Assembly (NCBI RefSeq): GCF_014647675.1
Contig: NZ_BMPQ01000035.1
Coordinates: 1 to 64,000, forward strand
Length of the DNA stretch: 64,000 bases
Reading direction: 5' to 3'
Source: Streptomyces flaveus
Lineage (GTDB): Bacteria > Actinomycetota > Actinomycetes > Streptomycetales > Streptomycetaceae
This document shows, one piece after another, positions 57,958 to 64,000 of this stretch (positions within the stretch are counted from its first letter, which is position 1; the number at the start of each line of letters is the position of its first letter). The notes under the pieces are model-generated. The model worked only from the letters and a program-made list of their open reading frames with translations. It did no database searches and was not told where the DNA came from. The position numbers and the translations under genes were made by a program.

Positions 57958-58938
57958 ATGTATCCCTTCTCCTACACCAAGGTCTCCAACACCCGTGAGG
58001 CCGTCAACGCAGGCCGGAACGGCGGCCGTTACATCGCCGGGGGCACCACGCTGGTCGACCTGATGCGCGAGACCGTCGAACACCCCGAGACGCTGGTCGA
58101 CATCAGCGACCTGCCGCTGCGCGAAGTCAGGGTCACCGAGCGCGGGGGTTTGCGCATCGGCGCGCTGGTGAGCATGGCCGAAACCGCCGTCCACTCCAAG
58201 GTGCGCACTCTGTTTCCCGTCATATCCCAGGCGCTGGAGCTGAGCGCGTCCGCGCAGTTGCGGAACATGGCGACCATCGGCGGCAACATCATGCAGCGCA
58301 CGAGGTGCACGTACTTCCGTGACGTGAGCGCCGCCTGCAACAAGCGCGAACCCGGCTCGGGGTGCGCCGCGCTGCAGGGCGTCAACCGTACGCACGCCAT
58401 CCTCGGCACCTCCGACGACTGCGTGGCCACCCATCCCTCCGATGTGGCTGTAGCCTTCGCGGCGCTGGAAGCACAGGTGCATCTGCTGGGCCCGGACGGG
58501 GAGCGCCACGTCCCCTTCGCCGACTTCCTGCTGCGACCGGGCAGCACCCCTCAGCGTGAACAGGCCCTGCGCCGGGGCGAGTTGATCACCGCTGTGGAAA
58601 TTCCGGCCCTTCCGCGTCCGCTGAAGTCGGGCTATCTGAAGGTGCGCGACCGGCAGTCCTACGAGTTCGCGCTGACCTCCGCGGCCGTCGCGCTGCACGT
58701 ACGCGGCGGGGTGATCCGGAACGCGTACGTGGCCGCCGGAGGCGTGGGCACCGTCCCCTGGAAGCTCCCTGCCGTCGAAGAAGCTCTCGTCGGTGAACGC
58801 CCCTCGGACCGGCTGTGGGCCGAGGCCGCCGGCCGCGCCGCCGGCGGAGCCCGGCCACTCCAGCACAACCGCTTCAAGGTCGAGTTGCTCCAGCGCACCG
58901 TCGAACGCCAGCTGCGTACCGTAGGAGACAGCAAATGA
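57958..58938 (+). CDS. paoB: FAD/[4Fe-4S] subunit of aldehyde oxidoreductase
   Basis: 326 aa. FAD-binding domain of the CO-dehydrogenase/xanthine-dehydrogenase type (YIAGGTTLVDLMRETVEHPE, ATIGGNIMQRTRC). It also has the extra cluster loop of PaoB proteins, with Cys117, Cys127, Cys136 and Cys155 (TRCTYFRDVSAACNKREPGS, GCAALQG, SDDCVATHP). Their spacing equals the four [4Fe-4S] ligands of E. coli PaoB. Ordinary xanthine dehydrogenases lack this loop, so it is good evidence for the PaoABC type. Overlaps paoC by four bases. Confidence 0.92.
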   Translation: MYPFSYTKVSNTREAVNAGRNGGRYIAGGTTLVDLMRETVEHPETLVDISDLPLREVRVTERGGLRIGALVSMAETAVHSKVRTLFPVISQALELSASAQLRNMATIGGNIMQRTRCTYFRDVSAACNKREPGSGCAALQGVNRTHAILGTSDDCVATHPSDVAVAFAALEAQVHLLGPDGERHVPFADFLLRPGSTPQREQALRRGELITAVEIPALPRPLKSGYLKVRDRQSYEFALTSAAVALHVRGGVIRNAYVAAGGVGTVPWKLPAVEEALVGERPSDRLWAEAAGRAAGGARPLQHNRFKVELLQRTVERQLRTVGDSK

Positions 58939-61133
58939 GCCCCCAGCCGCAGGCAGCCGTCGGCGCACCGCTCTCCCGGGTGGACGGACGGCTGAAGGTG
59001 ACCGGCCAGGCCAAGTACGCCGCCGAGCACGACATCAAAGGCGCCGTGCACGCCGTGATCGTCGACGCGAGCATCGGGCGCGGCCGTATCACCTCCATCG
59101 ATGCCGGTGACGCCGAGAAGCACCCGGGTGTGCTGCGGGTGATCCACCACCGCAACGCGCCGAAGCTGCCGTACCGCGACAACCCCGGGTCCAACAATCC
59201 TCCGGGGGGCCGGCGGCTGCGGGTGTTCCAGGACGACAAGGTCCTCTTCCACGGCCAGCCGGTCGCCGTCGTGGTGGCCACCACCCTGGAGGCCGCCCAG
59301 CACGGCGCGAGTCTGGTCCAGGTCGAGTACGACGCCGAGCAGTCCTCGACGGACCTCGCCGAGGCCGAGCCGGGCGAGCCGACGAACTACGCGCGCGGCG
59401 ACGCGCAAGCCGGCCTGCGCGACGCTGCCGTGCGCCTGGACCTGACCTACCAGCTGGCGCGCAACCATCACAACCCGATGGAGCCGCACGCCACCCTCGC
59501 CCGCTGGGACGGCAACAAGCTCACCGTCTGGGACAAGACCCAGTGGGTGATGGGCACGCACGACGAGCTCGCCGCCGTGTTCGATCTGCCCGCGGACGCG
59601 GTGCGGGTCATCAACCCGTTCGTCGGCGGCGGTTTCGGCAGCGGGCTGCGCTGCTGGCCGCACACCACCGTCGCCGCCCTGGCCGCGCGGGAGACGAAGC
59701 GCCCGGTCAAGCTGGTGCTCAGCCGCCGGCAGATGTACTTCGGCACCGGCTTCCGGCCGGCGTACGCGTACCGGCTGCGCCTCGGCAGTGACCGGCGCGG
59801 CCGGCTGACCGCGGCCATCCACGGCATCGACGCCGAGACCTCCTCGTACGAGACGTTCACCGAGGCCATCATGGGCGCGGGGCAGATGACCTACAGCATG
59901 CCCAACGTCAGCCAGGCGTACCGGCAGGTGCCGCTGGATGTGAACACCCCGATCTGGATGCGCGGTCCCGGCTTCGCCACGGCGTCGTTCGCGATCGAGT
60001 CGGCCATGGACGAGCTCGCGCACAAGCTCGGCATCGACCCGATCGAGCTGCGGCGGCGCAACGAACCGGACGAGGACGAGTCGAGCAACCTGCCGTTCTC
60101 CACCCGTCGGCTGCGCGAGTGCTACACGGTCGGTGCCCGGGAGTTCGGCTGGCACCGGCGTTCGTCCCGGCCGCGTTCGCGGCGCGAGGGCGACTGGCTG
60201 ATCGGCATGGGCATGGCCGCCAGCGTGTACGACCCCGGGCGTTTTCCCGCGGAGGCCCGGGCCCGTCTGGATGCCGACGGCACCGCTGTGGTCGAGACGG
60301 CCACCAGTGACATGGGGCCGGGCACCTACACCTCCCAGACTCAGGTGGCCGCGGATGCGCTGGGGCTGACCATGCGCACGGTGACCTTCCGGCTCGGCGA
60401 CTCGCTGTATCCGCAGACCGGCCCGCACGGCGGCTCGGCGACCATGGCCAGCGTCGGCTCCGCCGTCGTCGACGCCTGCGACAAGGTGCGGCGTCAGGCG
60501 GTCAAGCTGGCCGTCGAGGACCGCGATTCGCCGCTGTACGGGGTGGACGCCGGCGATGTGGTGGTGCGCGGCGGTCGGCTGCATGTGAAGGGCAACCCGG
60601 CGCGCGGTGAGACGTACCAACGGCTGCTGGCCCGCAACGACCGCTCCCACCTGGAAGCACGTGGCTCCTACGCCGGGCCGCCGACTCCCGCGCGGCGCTC
60701 CTACCACGCCTACGGCGCGGCCTTCGCCGAGGTCGCCGTGGATGCGACGCTCGGTCTTGTGCGGGTGCGGCGGATGCTCGGCGTGTACGACGCGGGGCGG
60801 ATCATCAGCCCCAAGCTGGCGGACAGTCAGGCGATCGGCGGCATCGTGGGCGGTATCGGCGGGGCTCTGCTCGAGCACACGGTCACCGACCACCGCGACG
60901 GCCGGATCGTGAACGCCAACCTCGCCGACTACCTCGTCCCCGTCAACGCCGATGTCCCCGAGGTCAGGGCGATCTACCTGGACGGCGAGGACAACGACGG
61001 CAACGAGCTCGGCGTCAAGGGGCTCGGCGAGGTCGTCCAGGTGGGTGTGGCGGCCGCGCTCGCCAACGCGGTCTTCAACGCCACCGGCCGGCGGGTCCGC
61101 GAACTGCCCATCACGGCCGAGGCGTTGCTCTGA
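58935..61133 (+). CDS. paoC: molybdenum-cofactor catalytic subunit of aldehyde oxidoreductase
   Basis: 732 aa from ATG 58935 (AGGAG upstream, ATGA overlap). Begins with the aldehyde-oxidase domain (LSRVDGRLKVTGQAKYAAEH). The Mo-binding domain includes NPFVGGGFGSGLRCWPHTTV, WMRGPGFATASFAIESAMDE and MGPGTYTSQTQVAADAL. The catalytic Glu is Glu699 in GVKGLGEVVQVG, matching E692 in E. coli PaoC. It oxidises aldehydes to acids, probably at the outer membrane face. The cofactor form (Mo-pterin cytosine dinucleotide) is typical of the family but not visible here. Confidence 0.92.
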   Translation: MSPQPQAAVGAPLSRVDGRLKVTGQAKYAAEHDIKGAVHAVIVDASIGRGRITSIDAGDAEKHPGVLRVIHHRNAPKLPYRDNPGSNNPPGGRRLRVFQDDKVLFHGQPVAVVVATTLEAAQHGASLVQVEYDAEQSSTDLAEAEPGEPTNYARGDAQAGLRDAAVRLDLTYQLARNHHNPMEPHATLARWDGNKLTVWDKTQWVMGTHDELAAVFDLPADAVRVINPFVGGGFGSGLRCWPHTTVAALAARETKRPVKLVLSRRQMYFGTGFRPAYAYRLRLGSDRRGRLTAAIHGIDAETSSYETFTEAIMGAGQMTYSMPNVSQAYRQVPLDVNTPIWMRGPGFATASFAIESAMDELAHKLGIDPIELRRRNEPDEDESSNLPFSTRRLRECYTVGAREFGWHRRSSRPRSRREGDWLIGMGMAASVYDPGRFPAEARARLDADGTAVVETATSDMGPGTYTSQTQVAADALGLTMRTVTFRLGDSLYPQTGPHGGSATMASVGSAVVDACDKVRRQAVKLAVEDRDSPLYGVDAGDVVVRGGRLHVKGNPARGETYQRLLARNDRSHLEARGSYAGPPTPARRSYHAYGAAFAEVAVDATLGLVRVRRMLGVYDAGRIISPKLADSQAIGGIVGGIGGALLEHTVTDHRDGRIVNANLADYLVPVNADVPEVRAIYLDGEDNDGNELGVKGLGEVVQVGVAAALANAVFNATGRRVRELPITAEALL

Positions 61134-61274
61134 CACCAGCACACCACCGGCCTGTCCGGTAGTCGGCCCCCGTCCGGCTGCCGGACCCACCAGGGTCGCC
61201 GCCGCCCATCCACTCCCCGACGGCGCGGCGGCGACCCGCCCCACGCCCCCACGGCGAACCACGGAGAAGGACTC

Positions 61275-62441
61275 ATGCTGAACATCGCGGACACACTGCA
61301 CCGCTGGTGCCGCGAGGCACGCCCCTTCGCCCTGGCCACCGTCGTCGACGTCACCGGAAGCGCACCCCTGCCGGTCGGTACGTCGGTCGCGGTGGACGAG
61401 GACGGCAACGCGGTCGGCAGCATCTCCGGCGGCTGTGTCGAGGGCGCGGTGTACGAGCTGTGCCGGCAGGTGCTGCGCGACCGCGGCGCCCCTCAGCGGG
61501 CCTGGTTCGGCTACTCCGACGACGACGCCTTCGCCGTCGGCCTGACCTGCGGCGGCGAACTCGACGTCCTCGTCCAGCGCTTCGATTCCGCCGCGGATCC
61601 CCATCTCGCCACCGCCTTGGACGACATCGTCCACGACAGGCCCACCGCCGTGGCGCAGGTCATCGACGGCCCGCACGACCTGGTGGGCCGCATGCTCTGC
61701 GTCCTCGCCGACGGCACCGCCTCCTACGGGACCCTGGACGGAGGCCCGACGGACCGCGCGGTGACCGCACAGGCGGGCGCCCTGCTCCGCTCGGGACGTA
61801 CCGCCCGCGTCGAACTGGGCTCAGACGCCGACACCTGCCCGGACCGGCTGTCCGTCCTCGTCCACGTGGCCGCGCCCCGCCCCCGCATGCTGATCTTCGG
61901 CGCCGTCGACTTCGCCGCCGCTCTCAGCCGGGCCGGGGCCTTCCTGGGCTACCGGGTCACCGTGTGCGACGCCCGGCCCGTCTTCGCCACGGCGGCCCGT
62001 TTCCCGTACGCGGACGAGGTCGTCGTCGACTGGCCCCACCGCTACCTGGAGAACACGGCCGTGGACACCCGTACCGCCGTATGCGTCCTCACCCACGACG
62101 CCAAGTTCGACATCCCCCTGCTGCGGCTGGCCCTCGACCTGCCCGTCGGTTACGTCGGGGCCATGGGATCGCGCCGCACCCACGAACAGCGTCTCCGCCT
62201 CCTGCGCGAGGCGGGCATGTCCGACGAGCACATCGCCCGCCTGTGCTCCCCGATCGGCCTCGACCTCGGAGCTCACACGCCTGAGGAGACGGCCGTCTCC
62301 ATCGCGGCGGAGATCATCGCCTCCGCCAACCTCGGCAGCGGCCTGCCGCTCTCCCAAGGAACAGGCCCGATTCACCGTCCGGTGCCCGCTCCCCTGCCCA
62401 CTCCGGCCGAAGCCCGGCCCCGCGCTCTCGCGGAGCCGTGA
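61275..62441 (+). CDS. paoD: XdhC/PaoD-type molybdenum-cofactor maturation protein
   Basis: 388 aa. The XdhC_CoxI domain comes first (FALATVVDVTGSAPLPVGTS, GNAVGSISGGCVEGAVYELC). A Rossmann part follows (PRMLIFGAVDFAAALSRAGA, GYVGAMGSRRTHEQRLRLLR). XdhC-type proteins bind the molybdenum cofactor, help sulfurate it and insert it into the catalytic subunit before export. It is fourth in the cluster, 141 bp after paoC, as in E. coli paoABCD. Confidence 0.87.
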   Translation: MLNIADTLHRWCREARPFALATVVDVTGSAPLPVGTSVAVDEDGNAVGSISGGCVEGAVYELCRQVLRDRGAPQRAWFGYSDDDAFAVGLTCGGELDVLVQRFDSAADPHLATALDDIVHDRPTAVAQVIDGPHDLVGRMLCVLADGTASYGTLDGGPTDRAVTAQAGALLRSGRTARVELGSDADTCPDRLSVLVHVAAPRPRMLIFGAVDFAAALSRAGAFLGYRVTVCDARPVFATAARFPYADEVVVDWPHRYLENTAVDTRTAVCVLTHDAKFDIPLLRLALDLPVGYVGAMGSRRTHEQRLRLLREAGMSDEHIARLCSPIGLDLGAHTPEETAVSIAAEIIASANLGSGLPLSQGTGPIHRPVPAPLPTPAEARPRALAEP

Positions 62442-62546
62442 CCGACCGCTGTACCCGCCTGCTCGGCGGACCTCCGTAGGTGCGCAGCGCAGGAAGAAGT
62501 TCCGTGCCACCCAGAATCCGCCCAATCCGCCCCGGCCACGGGGCCC

Positions 62547-62559
62547 CATCCTTGGGAGA
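62547..62559. promoter_or_regulatory. possible regulator half-site
   Basis: CATCC-TT-GGGAGA, like the left half of the GGGAGA inverted repeats (CATCC-A-GGGAGA) but without the right half, directly before the second MmyB-type regulator. It also forms part of the ribosome site, so this may be coincidence. Confidence 0.3.
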
Positions 62560-63435
62560 ATGGCTGACATGACTGGCAGCGCAGCCCACCATGAGCTGGG
62601 CGAATTCCTGAAGACCCGGCGCGCCGAGCTGACCCCCCGATCCGTCGGGCTGCCCGACTCGGGAGCGCCGCGCCGAGTACCCGGTCTGCGCCGGGAGGAA
62701 GTGGCCCTGCTGGCCGCGATCAGTACGGACTACTACACCCGGCTGGAACAGGGACGCATCGACGTGTCCGAGCCCGTGCTGGCGTCCCTCGCCCGCGTGC
62801 TGAAGCTCGATGACGACCAGCGGGAGTACGCCTTCCAGCTGGCGGGCAAGGAGACCGGCCGCCTGCGCCGGCCCGAGGTGCAGGTCGTCAACGCGCAGTT
62901 GCAGCGACTGCTCGACGACCTCGGCTCCATCCCGGCCATGGTCCTCGGGCGCCAGATGGACGTCCTGGCGTGGAACGAGATGGGCGCCGCCCTGGTCGGG
63001 GACTTCGGGCAGATTCCGGAGAAGGACCGCAACTACGCGAAGATGATCTTCTCCGACCGTATGAGGGGGCTCTACGCCGACTGGGAGGGCGCGGCCCTGC
63101 TCGCTGTTGCCCAACTGCGCATGGAGGTGGCCCGCGACCCCGACTCCCCGACGCTCGTCGCACTGGTCGAGGAGTTGTCGGAGCGGGACGCGGACTTCCG
63201 GCGGTGGTGGGCCGAGCACCACGTGGCGGCCCGACGGGTCGGCGCCAAGACGCTGAACCATCCGGTCGTCGGCGAACTCACCGTCGAATGGGACACCCTC
63301 ACCTGCAGCACCGACCCCGATCAGCATCTGACCATCTGGACCGCCCCACCCGGCACGCCCACGCAGGAACGGCTGCGTCTTCTCGCGGCCTGGGTGGCTG
63401 ACGGGCACTCGGTCGCCCCCGGCGCGGTGAGCTGA
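62560..63435 (+). CDS. XRE regulator with MmyB-like ligand domain (copy 2)
   Basis: 291 aa if begun at ATG 62560; ATG 62569 is better spaced from GGGAG. Helix-turn-helix HELGEFLKTRRAELTPRSVG, GLRREEVALLAAISTDYYTR, then the MmyB-like domain (LGRQMDVLAWNEMGAALVGD; FRRWWAEHHVAARRVGAKTL; DQHLTIWTAPPGT). Same architecture and similar sequence to the regulator at 56049, so the Mo enzyme cluster is bracketed by paralogous regulators. It lies 118 bp after paoD and its stop overlaps the lipoprotein start (TGATG). Confidence 0.87.
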   Translation: MADMTGSAAHHELGEFLKTRRAELTPRSVGLPDSGAPRRVPGLRREEVALLAAISTDYYTRLEQGRIDVSEPVLASLARVLKLDDDQREYAFQLAGKETGRLRRPEVQVVNAQLQRLLDDLGSIPAMVLGRQMDVLAWNEMGAALVGDFGQIPEKDRNYAKMIFSDRMRGLYADWEGAALLAVAQLRMEVARDPDSPTLVALVEELSERDADFRRWWAEHHVAARRVGAKTLNHPVVGELTVEWDTLTCSTDPDQHLTIWTAPPGTPTQERLRLLAAWVADGHSVAPGAVS

Positions 63436-64000
63436 TGAGGGCGTCGCGTACGGGCTTCGACGACATGACCAGAACCAGTTCTTCCGTACCCGGGCAGCCG
63501 CGTCGAGCGCATCGGGGTTTGGTGCTCTCGCTGGCCATGACCTTCGTGTTCGGCGTGGCAGCCTGCGGCAGCGATTCGGAAGGGACGGCTTCACCGAGCG
63601 CCGCGCCCACGAGTTCCTCGTCGTCCGGGTCGTCCGGGTCGTCCGGCGAGTCGGCCTCCGCTGCGGACTCCTCCTCGCCGAACCCGGACCAGTCGTCGAG
63701 CGACGGGACGCCGATCCGCGTCACCATCGGCGGCACGGTGCTCACGGGCCGGCTCTGGGACAACGCCACCGCTCGGGACCTGATCGAAAAGCTCCCGGTC
63801 ACCGTGGAGTTCAGCGACCACCAGAACATGGAGAAGACGGGGCCGCTGCCCGAGGAGCTTTCCACGGAGGGCATGCCCGAGGGAGAGGACCCTCGCCCGC
63901 GGGACATCGGCTACTACGCTCCGGGGGGCGACCTCGTCTTCTACTACGGCGACGTGGGCTACCACGACGGCATCCTGAGGATCGGTCGGTTCGACGGAGA
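63435..64000 (+). CDS. cyclophilin-like-fold lipoprotein, cut by the right edge
   Basis: 188 residues visible, no stop in the window. The start ATG overlaps the stop of the regulator. Arg-rich tip, a hydrophobic helix and a lipobox ending GVAACGS near residue 44 mark a secreted lipoprotein. A long Ser/Gly-rich linker (SSSSSGSSGSSGESAS) follows. The domain after it (PIRVTIGGTVLTGRLWDNAT, ARDLIEKLPVTVEFSDHQNM, RDIGYYAPGGDLVFYYGDVG) parallels the 53426 protein position by position. It is the outer-surface counterpart of the cytosolic cyclophilin-like protein and completes the mirrored layout around paoABCD. Function unknown. Confidence 0.82.
   Translation, partial: MRASRTGFDDMTRTSSSVPGQPRRAHRGLVLSLAMTFVFGVAACGSDSEGTASPSAAPTSSSSSGSSGSSGESASAADSSSPNPDQSSSDGTPIRVTIGGTVLTGRLWDNATARDLIEKLPVTVEFSDHQNMEKTGPLPEELSTEGMPEGEDPRPRDIGYYAPGGDLVFYYGDVGYHDGILRIGRFDG

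Noticed and set aside
58659..61676. 1005-residue minus-strand frame
   Set aside because: Antisense to paoB-paoC-paoD; no motif.
1..64000. CRISPR array, rRNA genes or intact tRNA genes
   Set aside because: No regularly spaced repeats and no rRNA-like sequence seen; the only tRNA-like sequences are the broken ones at 3227 and 10769.

Overview
The window reads as a high-GC actinobacterial chromosome, almost certainly Streptomyces. Supporting signs are strong third-position G/C bias, many GTG starts, ATGA/GTGA start-stop overlaps, and several Streptomyces-typical families: XRE(DUF5753)/DUF397 pairs, a CU044_5270-type protein next to an ECF sigma factor, a GPP34/GOLPH3 protein, MmyB-type XRE regulators and an IS5-family element.

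Layout. (1) 1-3.9 kb is a scarred accessory strip: a gene cut by the left edge coupled to an HNH nuclease gene, a pentapeptide-repeat remnant, a frame-broken IS5-family insertion (1455-2329), a small unknown gene, a tRNA-Arg-like 3' remnant and a doubly truncated gene. (2) 3.9-10.5 kb holds a heterodimeric ABC exporter pair, a divergent AraC-type regulator, a broken thioesterase and a secreted lysyl-oxidase-family protein. (3) 11.5-16.9 kb is a complete branched-chain-amino-acid-type ABC importer (Tat lipoprotein, two ATPases, two permeases) followed by a MarR regulator. (4) 17.2-20.5 kb is an ECF sigma factor, a CU044_5270-type membrane protein and a secreted W-D-G repeat protein. (5) 20.6-24.5 kb starts with a HxlR regulator divergent from an alpha/beta hydrolase. 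It then passes through decayed genes (half an MFS pump, an antitoxin tail, a TPR-regulator tail) to a GNAT acetyltransferase. (6) 24.5-27.6 kb is a trehalase/GH63-like hydrolase and a LacI regulator whose sugar transporter has been deleted down to a permease tail; three copies of a likely LacI operator remain. (7) 28-50.7 kb is mostly ordinary single genes: AAA/DUF234 ATPase, EEP phosphatase, NDH-2-like oxidoreductase, nucleotidyltransferase, NmrA-like reductase, PH-domain protein, HATPase/XRE/DUF397 module, MFS plus ArsR, kinase-like protein, SMP-30, glutathione peroxidase, a polytopic membrane protein, a very long D,D-carboxypeptidase and GPP34. (8) 51-52.4 kb is a second XRE/DUF397 pair.

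(9) 53.4-64 kb is the most coherent system. A four-gene cluster matches E. coli paoABCD, the periplasmic Mo aldehyde oxidoreductase and its XdhC-type maturase. The [2Fe-2S] subunit has a Tat-like leader, and the FAD subunit carries the extra four-Cys [4Fe-4S] insertion. It is bracketed by two paralogous MmyB-type XRE regulators and two cyclophilin-like-fold proteins, one cytosolic and one a lipoprotein cut by the right edge. A Zn-alcohol dehydrogenase and an SDR gene lie to the left. A 16-nt inverted repeat (GGGAGA-AAAC-TCTCCC) within a longer identical block occurs in both intergenic regions around the first regulator, which suggests one regulon for alcohol/aldehyde oxidation.

All functions are read from sequence motifs and family knowledge; no database search was run.
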